Shown: piece by piece, positions 1 through 7,109 of the stretch
Position numbering within the stretch: position 1 is the first letter of the stretch
Layout: every line of letters starts with the position of its first letter
DNA from: DATJPR01 sp963843525
GTDB lineage: Bacteria > Bacteroidota > Ignavibacteria > UBA10030 > UBA6906
Length of the DNA stretch: 64,000 nucleotides
NCBI GenBank assembly: GCA_963843525.1
Contig: CAWJKM010000009.1
Coordinates: forward strand, 124,001 to 188,000
Reading direction: 5' to 3'
Translations under genes and position numbers: made by a program
Notes under the pieces: generated by a model
What the model was told of the DNA's origin: nothing
The model's database searches: none
What the model saw: the letters and a program-made list of their open reading frames with translations, nothing else

Positions 1-912
1 GAACAGGGCGCCGGCGAGTCTCCCTTTCTGTCTCACACCCGATTCAATGTTTTTCCTGAAGTTCTTCGCAAGAGAGGGTACGCTTAACAGGAAGGAAGGC
101 GCGGTTTCCTTTATGTTGACGGGAATGTTCTTGAGCGTTTCCATCGGCGTCCTGCCCGTCTGTACTGATGCCATGCTTGCGCCGTTTCGCATGAGAGTAT
201 AGATGCCAGCGGTATGCGCAAAGCAATGATCCCAGGGAAGAATCAGCAGGGAGATATACGTCGCCGGAATGGTAAACATCGCGGACGACTGTTGTACGTT
301 CGCAACATAGTTTCGATGGGAGAGCACGACTCCTTTCGGGTCAGCGGTTGTGCCGGACGTGTAACAGATGTTGGCGGGATCTTCACCGCGGATTGTAGAC
401 CTGCGTGCTTCAAAGTCCTCACGGTGGCTTTCCAGGAACACTCTACCCCGGGCATATAACTCATCCACCGGGATCTCTCCTTCCTCCCTCGTATCGATGG
501 CATCAAGTACAACAATGCAGCCGAGAAGGGGGAGATCTTTCCGGAGGAGTCTGATTTTGGGGATCTGTTGGGCTGACACCACGGTGATTCCTGCGCCGGA
601 ATGGTTCAGTCGGAAGGCGAGGTCCGGACCGGCCTGCAATTTCACGGACAGGGGGACGTTCACCGCTCCGGCACTGAGGATTCCCAGTTCTGCAATGACC
701 CAGTCGTTTCTTCCCTCGACAATCATTGCCACCCGGTCGCCGGATTTCACACCAAGACTCATCAGGCCACAGGCGAATTCGACTACACGCTCCCGCACCT
801 CGGCATACGTCGTCTCTCCGTACTTATCTCCGCGCTTTTCACGAAGAAGAACATTATTGGGATACCGACTGACGCTTGATTCAAAGAGAGCTACGAGGGT
901 GGAATGATGCAT
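1..912 (-). CDS. AMP-forming acyl-CoA synthetase (long-chain type), C-terminus cut off by window edge
   Basis: The minus strand is open from an ATG at 912 to the window edge (304 codons, no stop). The product should activate fatty acids to acyl-CoA through an acyl-adenylate. The family's P-loop-like signature is visible as YTSGTTADPKGV, followed by LSHRNY as in long-chain acyl-CoA synthetases, and the N-terminal region has the expected LGVKSGDRVAMI and AELGILSAGAVNVPL segments. The adenylation C-terminal half lies outside the window. Full-length relatives have about 550-600 residues, so roughly half is present. No strong ribosome binding site precedes the ATG, and no in-frame start is seen just upstream. 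Confident at family level; chain-length preference cannot be judged. Confidence 0.9.
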   Translation of the reverse strand, partial: MHHSTLVALFESSVSRYPNNVLLREKRGDKYGETTYAEVRERVVEFACGLMSLGVKSGDRVAMIVEGRNDWVIAELGILSAGAVNVPLSVKLQAGPDLAFRLNHSGAGITVVSAQQIPKIRLLRKDLPLLGCIVVLDAIDTREEGEIPVDELYARGRVFLESHREDFEARRSTIRGEDPANICYTSGTTADPKGVVLSHRNYVANVQQSSAMFTIPATYISLLILPWDHCFAHTAGIYTLMRNGASMASVQTGRTPMETLKNIPVNIKETAPSFLLSVPSLAKNFRKNIESGVRQKGRLAGALF

Positions 913-1047
913 GGCGAGAGGGAGCTGATTCCGGCGATGAGAAGCGTGCGCAGCGAACAAATTGCGCGAAACGAGAGCTGAGTGTCATTTCCCCCCTTCC
1001 GGTAAACACCGGGTCAGGAGAGTCTCAATTCGTGGACCCCCGAGAAC

Positions 1048-1458
1048 TCAAATGATGCCGCCCGACCGGCTGCGGTCGAACCGGTCTGACGCGCCAGAAG
1101 TTCCGGACAGACCGCAGAATTTAGAGAGGCGATACCGGTGAGCGGCGAAGACTCCGTAGCCGGTATCGAAAAGGCTTCTGAGCCCGGGGAGGATGCTCAG
1201 AAGATAGAATGGGAAGGCCCACCAGATTCTCCGCATCGCATACCGGTAGACCTCCGGCCCCTGGATGTGCCGGCCATCGGGGAAGAGCAACCTGACATGA
1301 GCGGTGAGCTCTTCACGCGAGATCTTCAAAGAACCGGCTACCCATGCCGCCTGAAGGCGTTCAATGCGAAAGCCTCTTTTTGACAAGACACCTTCCCAGA
1401 GGGTTACCCAACGGCTGCAAACGCCGCAATCAGAATCGTAGAGGATAAGACCGTTCAC
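1048..1458 (-). CDS. DCC-family thiol-disulfide oxidoreductase (DUF393)
   Basis: A 136-residue protein starting at GTG. The N-terminus reads LYDSDCGVCSRW, the DxxCxxC signature of the DCC/DUF393 family of small thioredoxin-fold-like thiol oxidoreductases. The length fits the family. A C-terminal segment (YRYAMRRIWWAFPFYLLSILPG) is hydrophobic, as in relatives where a W/F-rich stretch follows the fold. The physiological substrate of this family is poorly known. It lies between the acyl-CoA synthetase and a terminator-like hairpin, so it is probably transcribed separately from the TlpA-like gene upstream. The start is uncertain because the region before the GTG has no obvious ribosome binding site. 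Confidence 0.85.
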   Translation of the reverse strand: MNGLILYDSDCGVCSRWVTLWEGVLSKRGFRIERLQAAWVAGSLKISREELTAHVRLLFPDGRHIQGPEVYRYAMRRIWWAFPFYLLSILPGLRSLFDTGYGVFAAHRYRLSKFCGLSGTSGASDRFDRSRSGGII

Positions 1459-1643
1459 TGGAAGGCTCTGTTCAGGGTGAAACTGCTTTCGTCGAATCGT
1501 TCGTCAAAGAACATGCCCCGCACGAATGACCGGTGCAGGATCATATTGACTGGCGTCGAAGGGAAGCTACCAAAGCGGAGGAAGAATGTCAAACATGACA
1601 TCCAATTCTACTACAATTCTACTACGGTTCGGCGGGAAGAGAA

Positions 1644-1680
1644 AGGGACAACTGCATTTCGGGGGATGGCAGTTGTCCCT
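1644..1680 (-). terminator. Rho-independent terminator of the fmdB-like/tlpA-like pair
   Basis: A perfect 12-bp stem (AGGGACAACTGC with its complement) encloses a 13-nt loop. Read on the minus strand it is followed by TTTCTCTTCC. It sits just past the TlpA-like stop codon at 1693. Confidence 0.75.
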
Positions 1681-1692
1681 TGCGAGCGGATA

Positions 1693-2262
1693 CTACAGCA
1701 GCTTCTGAATTTCTCCTTCAAACTCATCTTTGGGAGTGAAGCCTTCGAACCTCTGTACAATATTCCCCTTCCGGTCGATGATAAAAGTGGTTGGGATTCC
1801 CGAGATCCCTCCATACTGGTAGCTAACATCATCGTTACCCAGGAGAACAGGATAGTTCATTCCTGCGTTGAGTGCAAAAGCTTTCACTTTCTCCGGTTCG
1901 TCAAGCGCGATACCGACAATTTGAACGCCCTTGGATTGGTATTCTGATTGAAGACGAATGAAATCCGGGATTTCCCGTCTGCATGGCGGACACCAGGTTG
2001 CCCAGAAATCAAGAATGACCACCTTCCCCCGGAAATCTGCCAGCGACACCGTCTTCCCCTGGATGTCCGTGAGATGGAACCCCGGGGCGACACCCATTGC
2101 GCCGGTCGACGGGACAGTCGGCTCAAGAGGTAGACCGCGTGCAGGACTATTTCCCTTGAGAACAATATAAATGCCGAGGAGCGCAATAGCCGTTACTGTA
2201 ATCCAGAGGAATCGCTTGTTTGAGGCGGGTCTGGAACTGTTTCGTTTCTTTTTCTGAGCCAT
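1693..2262 (-). CDS. TlpA/ResA-like membrane-anchored thioredoxin
   Basis: A 189-residue protein. The chosen ATG at 2262 gives MAQKKKRNSS and is preceded on the minus strand by AAGGGGAAAACG, a good ribosome binding site; an in-frame upstream start would overlap the neighbouring gene. A basic N-terminus, then one membrane segment (about residues 22-37, FLWITVTAIALLGIYIVL), then an AhpC/TSA-Redoxin domain with the redox centre WATWCPPC near residue 90 and the cis-Pro region GIPTTF. This matches periplasm-facing thiol reductases used in cytochrome c maturation or disulfide reduction. It follows the FmdB-like gene by about 10 bases, so the two form an operon. The exact partner is unknown, though several c-type cytochromes are encoded in this window. 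Confidence 0.92.
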   Translation of the reverse strand: MAQKKKRNSSRPASNKRFLWITVTAIALLGIYIVLKGNSPARGLPLEPTVPSTGAMGVAPGFHLTDIQGKTVSLADFRGKVVILDFWATWCPPCRREIPDFIRLQSEYQSKGVQIVGIALDEPEKVKAFALNAGMNYPVLLGNDDVSYQYGGISGIPTTFIIDRKGNIVQRFEGFTPKDEFEGEIQKLL

Positions 2263-2272
2263 CGTTTTCCCC

Positions 2273-2509
2273 TTAGTCCAAACCGCAGGAGCCGCCACAG
2301 CAGCTTCCGCTGGCGCAGGATGGCGCCGGTTCGGAGGAATAGCTGTCGGAACTCTTGCCGTTCATAGAAAAGCTCGGAGCGGAAATGAGGCGAACGTGCT
2401 TTCGTGAGTCGCAGGAAGGACAGACGATGTCTTCCTCGACCTCACGGACCTTGTGGAGAACATCATATGTCGTTCCGCAGTCAGAGCATTGATAATCATA
2501 GATCGGCAT
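2273..2509 (-). CDS. FmdB-family zinc-ribbon protein
   Basis: A 78-residue protein with the FmdB/CxxC_CXXC_SSSS signature: MPIYDYQCSDCG at the start, then CPSCDS about 20 residues later, forming one zinc ribbon. The C-terminal tail is Ser- and Cys-rich (CASGSCCGGSCG), also usual in this family. The family was named as a putative regulator of a formamidase operon, but a general function is not established. First gene of a two-gene minus-strand operon with the TlpA-like thioredoxin. Confidence 0.88.
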   Translation of the reverse strand: MPIYDYQCSDCGTTYDVLHKVREVEEDIVCPSCDSRKHVRLISAPSFSMNGKSSDSYSSEPAPSCASGSCCGGSCGLD

Positions 2510-2734
2510 GGTTGGAATCCTTCATAATAGAGTTTGGGACCGGGGCCTCATCAGGCCTCTTGCGGGGAGCCCTGTGGAGTTCAGAAACCCCGGGGTATGG
2601 ATGGGATGCAGTCAGTTGGTAAAAAGGGGCAGCGGGGAGGGGGGGAACTGTGAGACTGTGAGACTGGGAGACTGGGAGACTGGGAGAAAGGAAGACGGAA
2701 AAGAGTTGCGGAATTGGTTCGAATTCATTATATT
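2510..2734. other. Intergenic region between divergent fmdB-like and DUF134-NifX genes
   Basis: This 225-base stretch separates two divergently transcribed genes. It holds a short tandem array (2646-2685) and AT-rich promoter-like sequence near 2720-2735. No coding sequence is supported. Confidence 0.6.
2646..2685. repeat. Five-copy 8-bp tandem array (unit GACTGGGA)
   Basis: Five direct 8-bp units: AACTGTGA, GACTGTGA, then three exact GACTGGGA. The same unit occurs in the opposite orientation at 54581-54620. It is in intergenic DNA and looks like a minisatellite rather than a protein-binding site. Confidence 0.85.
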
Positions 2735-2756
2735 ATTATGAGCGTATGCTCATAAT
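2735..2756. promoter_or_regulatory. Palindromic operator candidate in front of the DUF134-NifX fusion gene
   Basis: Perfect 9-bp inverted repeat ATTATGAGC / GCTCATAAT around GTAT. It ends six bases before the ATG at 2763, where a bound protein would block transcription start or translation. The neighbouring gene encodes an HTH regulator, so autoregulation is a reasonable inference. Confidence 0.65.
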
Positions 2757-2762
2757 GAAGCC

Positions 2763-3602
2763 ATGGCCAGACCCACGCGATTTCGAAGACTCTCAGTTCC
2801 CCCGCCCCAGGTCCGGGCATTTCTTCCCCAGGGAAAAGATGCTCAGTCAGACCTTCCGTACACTCTCCAGATGGAAGAGCTGGAATCCATACGACTTGTG
2901 GAACTCGAAGGGCTCGGGCAAACCGAGGCAGCAGAGAGGATGGGAGTTTCGCGCCCAACATTTGGGCGCATCCTCATGAAGGCGCGGAGGACAATTGCAG
3001 AAGCGTTGGTCGGTGGGCGTGGACTGTGCGTTGAAGGAGGTGTCTACCAGTACGAAAAAGAAGGCAGGCTAGCCTGCCCACATTGTAGCCATACACAGCC
3101 GGCGATGCCGGAGCTGCGAACCACTGTTCGCTGCCGCCATTGCTGTCGGCCCCTTCAAGTATATCAACAAAAGCAGCAAATCAAGGAGGAGACAATGGAT
3201 CTGAAGAATGCAAAAGTTGCAGTGACCGGTGACGACGGCGCGAATGTAACATCTCATTTCGGCCGTGCACCCTTCTATGTCGTTCTCACAATTCAGGACG
3301 GCAAGGTCGTTGCACGCGAACAGCGGTCGAAAATCGCACCCCACAACGCGGAGAGACATGAGGAAGGGCATCAGCATAATCATGGACATAACCATTCCCA
3401 GATGGTCGAGCCGATTCTGGATTGTCAGGCGGTGGTGGCCCGGGGAATGGGGGACGGTGCATACGTTCACCTTACACAGGCAGGACTGACCACGATTCTG
3501 ACCGAAGTGCATTCAGTGGACGAAGTGGCGCGTGCGATCCTTGAGGGGACGTTGTTGCATCAACCCCAGAGGGTCCACGCGCATGGTCAACACGGGGCCT
3601 GA
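2763..3602 (+). CDS. DUF134 (UPF0251) HTH regulator fused through a zinc ribbon to a NifX/NifB-type Fe-Mo cofactor-binding domain
   Basis: A 279-residue three-part protein. Residues 1-95 are DUF134/UPF0251: MARPTRFRRL, then a sigma-70 region-4-like HTH with LEGLGQTEAAERMGVSRPTF. Residues about 97-140 form a zinc ribbon with CPHC and CRHC pairs. Residues about 148-279 are a dinitrogenase iron-molybdenum cofactor-binding domain of the NifX/NifB-C type (KVAVTGDDGANVTSHFGRA, ending in the typical GMGDGAYVHLTQAG and VDEVARAILEGTL). A His-rich insert HEEGHQHNHGHNHS and a His-containing tail suggest metal binding. Such DUF134-NifX fusions are known from genomes, but the effector is not established. 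The gene stands alone, divergent from fmdB-like, with a palindrome abutting its start and a hairpin after its stop. No nif structural gene is present in the window. Confidence 0.88.
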   Translation: MARPTRFRRLSVPPPQVRAFLPQGKDAQSDLPYTLQMEELESIRLVELEGLGQTEAAERMGVSRPTFGRILMKARRTIAEALVGGRGLCVEGGVYQYEKEGRLACPHCSHTQPAMPELRTTVRCRHCCRPLQVYQQKQQIKEETMDLKNAKVAVTGDDGANVTSHFGRAPFYVVLTIQDGKVVAREQRSKIAPHNAERHEEGHQHNHGHNHSQMVEPILDCQAVVARGMGDGAYVHLTQAGLTTILTEVHSVDEVARAILEGTLLHQPQRVHAHGQHGA

Positions 3603-3611
3603 GTCGGCTGT

Positions 3612-3639
3612 GGGAAGAGAAGCAGCTGCTTCTCTTCCC
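3612..3639 (+). terminator. Perfect 28-bp palindrome after the DUF134-NifX gene
   Basis: Arms GGGAAGAGAAGCAG and its exact complement meet with no spacer, ten bases past the stop at 3602. Only a C-rich, weak T tract follows, so intrinsic termination is possible but not certain; with no loop the tip would fray. Confidence 0.55.
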
Positions 3640-3780
3640 CCCTTCCGAGTTGCTCTACAAATGCGACCCAAAATCGCTCTTGGGGAGATTCACTACATAG
3701 ACTGTGTGAATTCCCTACACCTCGACCTCCCCTCCTTCAATCAAATCTGATAATTCTTCGCTTTCCATGATAGGTACGAT

Positions 3781-3803
3781 AGTTGCGATTTAGCAACTGT
3801 TGC
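3781..3803. promoter_or_regulatory. Overlapping inverted repeats, probable MarR autoregulatory operator
   Basis: AGTTGC-N6-GCAACT (3781-3798) overlaps GCAAC-T-GTTGC (3793-3803). The pair ends three bases before the ATG at 3807 of a MarR-family gene. MarR proteins usually bind such palindromes at their own promoters; binding here is inferred. Confidence 0.5.
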
Positions 3804-3806
3804 CTA

Positions 3807-4295
3807 ATGGGAACCAATCTTCCGAAGGAAAAATTTGCGCTTGGTATCCAGCTGAGTGGTTTGGCCTGTCTGTCCAGCCGGATCGTGACAGCTGTCAGGA
3901 AAAGGTATGGACTGACTGTTTTCGAATTCCACACCCTCCTCGCTGTGCGGACGCGCCACCCCAGCTGCATTCACACACTGGGGAATCACCTGGAATCCGA
4001 GAAGAGCCGCACATCCAAGGTCTTGCGCGCACTGGAAACGAAAGCGCTTATCAGTCGATCCAGCGATGTGCGTGACCGCCGTGTCGAGCATGTTGAGCTC
4101 ACTGTTACGGGATTCAATCTGACTGATCAGATCCTCGAAGATCTGGAAACCATTGGCCGGGCGCTCCTCCGGAATGCCGGAGAAGACGACGCAGTTCCAT
4201 TCATACAGTTCTTGGATCGGCTGGGAGGTGTGTGCATAACAGACATGCTTCTCTCCTCATCCCGAACACCCCTCCACGGAAAGGATACCCCATGA
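3807..4295 (+). CDS. MarR-family transcriptional regulator
   Basis: A 162-residue winged-helix protein from the ATG at 3807; an in-frame TTG at 3783 is possible but would place the operator-like repeats inside the gene. The central region fits MarR: recognition-helix segment LESEKSRTSKVLRALETKALISRSSD followed by the wing with the conserved Asp-Arg pair (DVRDRRVEHVELTVTG). Flanking helices would form the dimer interface. Its TGA stop (4293-4295) overlaps the ATG of the next gene in an ATGA junction, so the two are translationally coupled. The regulator therefore probably controls the downstream redox protein. The ligand is unknown; a single Cys cluster near the N-terminus could in principle be redox-sensing, but this is speculative. 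Confidence 0.8.
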   Translation: MGTNLPKEKFALGIQLSGLACLSSRIVTAVRKRYGLTVFEFHTLLAVRTRHPSCIHTLGNHLESEKSRTSKVLRALETKALISRSSDVRDRRVEHVELTVTGFNLTDQILEDLETIGRALLRNAGEDDAVPFIQFLDRLGGVCITDMLLSSSRTPLHGKDTP

Positions 4296-5413
4296 GTGAC
4301 CAATTTACCAGGAAGGAATTCCTCAGACAGTCAGGCAAATACGCCGCCGGCATCGCAATAGGCGCCGGAAGCATCAGCCTCCTGACCAACACCCGCGGTA
4401 CGGCAGGCACCAGCGCCACCGCCTGGCCCTGGCCCTATCAAAAACTCGACGTAGAGGCTGTGCGCATTCTTGGACACGACGCCTACTACGTCAAGGGATG
4501 TTGTTACGGGGCCTTCCACGCGCTGATGGAATCGCTCAGGAACCTTGTCGGCGATCCTTTTACCTCCCTGCCTTCGGAAGTCATGCTCTACGGTTCGGGT
4601 GGCGGTGCGGGCTGGGGGCTCACCTGCGGTGCCGCCAATGGTTCTGCCGCTCTCATTTCCCTCGTCCGGGATCAGGCGAAGGCATCAACCCTGATCGGAG
4701 AGCTTTTCGGCTGGTACACGCAGACCGCATTCCCCAGCGACATGAGCAATCAGCTCGGAGTCGAACAGAAATACGTGACAAATAGATATACCCAGACCCT
4801 TGCGCAAAACGTTGCAGGATCGGTCCTCTGTCATGTTTCTGTCACAGACTGGTGCGTGGCGGCAAACGTGAAGGCATCCGATGCGGCAAGGAAAGAACGC
4901 TGCGCCCGTCTCACGGGAGACGTTGCGGCGTATGCGGCGCAAATTCTGAACGACGACACGGACGGAACATTTACGCCGCTTTACGTGAAGCCGACATCGA
5001 TTAATGAATGCAACGCCTGTCATGGAAGTACAGGCATGATGAATAATGTCGCATCGTCAATGGAATGCAAGCAGTGCCATGGCGATCCGCACGCAGCGTC
5101 CGGACTGGTTGCGCCTGTCGCCGGGACGGCAACCGCATATGCACTCTATGACAATTACCCGAACCCCTTCAACCCCACAACGAACATCGGGTTCTCCTTG
5201 CCCCATCAGGCCAGCGTTTCGCTTAACGTCTATGACGTGCACGGGCGCCTGATACGGACCCTCGTATCCGGTGAACAGTATGCCCCCGGCAAGTACTCTT
5301 TGCGCTGGGATGGCACCAGCAACGGAGGACAGCGCGTTGCCAGTGGCGTCTATTTTGCACGGATGCAGGCCGGCACCTATGTTGCGACAAAGAAAATGGT
5401 CCTGGAGAAATAG
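4292..5413 (+). CDS. C_GCAxxG_C_C-type redox protein with two haem-c motifs and a T9SS type-A sorting domain
   Basis: A 373-residue exported protein; AAGGA precedes the ATG at 4292. The N-terminus (FTRKEFLRQSG followed by a hydrophobic stretch) resembles a Tat signal with RK in place of RR. Residues about 70-210 match the C_GCAxxG_C_C family: CCYGAFHAL (Cys70-71), GGGAGWG, CGAANG (Cys112), then Cys180, 188 and 204. Two CXXCH haem-binding motifs follow (CNACH about 240, CKQCH about 259). The C-terminus (about 285-373) is a T9SS type-A sorting domain with NYPNPFNPTT and the final KKMVLEK. Known of the parts: C_GCAxxG proteins are putative redox proteins and CXXCH binds haem covalently. Inferred: a surface-attached electron carrier. 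It is coupled to the MarR gene and followed by a strong terminator. Confidence 0.85.
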   Translation: MSDQFTRKEFLRQSGKYAAGIAIGAGSISLLTNTRGTAGTSATAWPWPYQKLDVEAVRILGHDAYYVKGCCYGAFHALMESLRNLVGDPFTSLPSEVMLYGSGGGAGWGLTCGAANGSAALISLVRDQAKASTLIGELFGWYTQTAFPSDMSNQLGVEQKYVTNRYTQTLAQNVAGSVLCHVSVTDWCVAANVKASDAARKERCARLTGDVAAYAAQILNDDTDGTFTPLYVKPTSINECNACHGSTGMMNNVASSMECKQCHGDPHAASGLVAPVAGTATAYALYDNYPNPFNPTTNIGFSLPHQASVSLNVYDVHGRLIRTLVSGEQYAPGKYSLRWDGTSNGGQRVASGVYFARMQAGTYVATKKMVLEK

Positions 5414-5764
5414 CATTGCCCTTTCGCTCCGGGACTCGTCGTGGGCATGACCCCGGGGTCATGCCCCACGAGCGACGCACCAGCAGAGAACTTCAGGCCC
5501 CGGCAAAAGCCGGGGCCTGCTGTGTTTTCCCCTCTGGAACTTCTCAGGCCCCTTCAGCGTTTTCCCCATGAGTCTTCGTTGGTTCTTTTCCCTTGTCGGC
5601 CACTTCATTCCGCCCGTCGCTCCTCCCTCCTGCTTTTCCTGTTTCTTGTTTCGTGAACTCTCCACCTCTCCCGGGCGTTTTCATAAGAAGCATTGGTAGG
5701 TCAATCTCCCGAACGGATTGGTCACTTCACCCCCACTGCCCCCGACGTACAATTTGCAGAAAAC
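5414..5764. other. Intergenic region with palindrome and terminator
   Basis: About 350 bases without a gene. It holds a perfect 24-bp palindrome (5443-5466, arms GGGCATGACCCC and complement) and a strong terminator (5495-5518). The remainder, C- and T-rich on the plus strand, shows no supported coding sequence and should contain the promoter of the RND operon, although no clear -35/-10 pair stands out. Confidence 0.6.
5495..5518 (+). terminator. Rho-independent terminator after the T9SS redox gene
   Basis: A 10-bp GC-rich stem (AGGCCCCGGC and complement) closes an AAAA loop and is followed by GCTGTGTTTTCCC. It ends the MarR/redox operon. Confidence 0.85.
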
Positions 5765-7084
5765 ATGAGAACACTTGTCATTGTCGTATTCCTGGGTGCA
5801 TGCATCTCCGCTTCACCGGCACAGACTGAGGGGACGACGGATTCGCTTCCCGGGATCAGCACGCTGCAGGACTGTGTTCATTACGCGATCCAGCACAGGC
5901 CGCTGCTGCAACAGTCAAGACTGGAAGAGGACATCGTAGACCATGCGATCAAGGCAAAGCTTGCCGACTGGTTGCCGCAGGTGAATTTCACGTATTACCT
6001 GCAGCGGAATACGCAACCGCCGCTTTCCCTTATCCAGGGGAATCCTGTTCCCACCCTTCTCCCCTATTCATCGAGCGGACAATTTTCCGCGACACAGGCA
6101 CTCTTCAATCGCGACGTCCTGCTCGCAGCGAGCACCGCCGGCGATCTCCGGGAGCAGAGCAAGGACCAAACCACAGGGACGGCAATAGATGTCGTGATCG
6201 GGGTGAGTAAAGCGTTTTATGCCGTCCTCCTGACGAGAGAACAACTTTCTCTTCTTGACGACGACATCATCCGGTTGAAACAAAGTCAGGATGACGCTTA
6301 CAACCAGTATCACAGCGGGATCGTCGATAAAACGGACTTTCAGCGTGCGTCCATCCTCCTCAACAATGCGACAGCGGAACGCCAGCAGACCCTGGAACTC
6401 TTGAAGGCGCGGGACGTATTTCTCCGGCAACAAATGGGCTATCCTTCCGACGCCCCCCTGGCGATCGTTCACGATACCTCAGCCACTGTCGGCGAAATCG
6501 CCGTCGATACCAACCAGGTGTTACGGTATGACGCGAGAATCGAATACCAGTTGCTCGCCGTACAGAAGAAACTCCTCGAGGCAAACCTGCACTACAACCA
6601 GTGGAGTTTCCTTCCCTCGCTGTCTGCCTATGCCAGCTACAATCTCAACTACCAGAATGACCGTCTGCCGGATATCTATAGGAGGAACCTCCCGAGCTCG
6701 TGGATCGGCCTGGAACTGACCTTTCCGATCTTCCAGGGAGGCAAGCGCATTCAAGAGATCGATCAGGCGGATCTTGAATTGGAGAGTCTGGAATATGCCA
6801 TGCGAACCCTCCGGGATTCCATGAATGCGGAGTACGCGCAGGCCCTGGCAAATTACAAGGGCAGTCTGACAAATTACCTGGCCCTCAAGGAAAACCTTGC
6901 GCTTGCCGACGAAGTCTACAACACTATCGACCTTCAATACAAGGCCGGGACGAAAACGTATCTCGAAGTCATCACTGCGGAGACTGACCTTCGGACGGCA
7001 CAGGTCAATGAAACCAACGCCCTGTATCAGGTCCTGACTGCAAAGCTGGACATGCAACGTGCGTTAGGATTGGTCCACTACTAG
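5765..7084 (+). CDS. TolC-family outer-membrane efflux channel (RND operon)
   Basis: A 439-residue protein. The ATG at 5765 is chosen because it opens directly onto a signal peptide (MRTLVIVVFLGACISASPAQ); an earlier in-frame GTG/ATG-type start would add a non-signal extension. The rest has the TolC/OEP pattern: two long helical repeats with TLQDCVHYAIQHRPLLQQSRL near the start and a second repeat with beta-strand segments PSLSAYASYNLNYQ and LELTFPIFQGGKR, ending in LQYKAGTKTYLEVITAETDL. The channel spans the outer membrane and docks with the adaptor encoded 25 bases downstream. It is gene one of a three-gene tripartite pump operon. Confidence 0.9.
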   Translation: MRTLVIVVFLGACISASPAQTEGTTDSLPGISTLQDCVHYAIQHRPLLQQSRLEEDIVDHAIKAKLADWLPQVNFTYYLQRNTQPPLSLIQGNPVPTLLPYSSSGQFSATQALFNRDVLLAASTAGDLREQSKDQTTGTAIDVVIGVSKAFYAVLLTREQLSLLDDDIIRLKQSQDDAYNQYHSGIVDKTDFQRASILLNNATAERQQTLELLKARDVFLRQQMGYPSDAPLAIVHDTSATVGEIAVDTNQVLRYDARIEYQLLAVQKKLLEANLHYNQWSFLPSLSAYASYNLNYQNDRLPDIYRRNLPSSWIGLELTFPIFQGGKRIQEIDQADLELESLEYAMRTLRDSMNAEYAQALANYKGSLTNYLALKENLALADEVYNTIDLQYKAGTKTYLEVITAETDLRTAQVNETNALYQVLTAKLDMQRALGLVHY

Positions 7085-7109
7085 TCGGAGAAAGGGTTCC
7101 GGAGCTTCC

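Noticed and set aside
368..907. Long open frame on the plus strand within the acyl-CoA synthetase
   Set aside because: It is antisense to a gene with clear family motifs and has no recognisable product.
2714..2726. T-loop-like GGTTCGAATTC
   Set aside because: No acceptor or anticodon stem can be formed around it, so it is not a tRNA.
3688..3713. Imperfect inverted repeat ATTCAC...GTGAAT between the DUF134-NifX and MarR genes
   Set aside because: Twelve-base spacer and short arms; too weak to call an operator.
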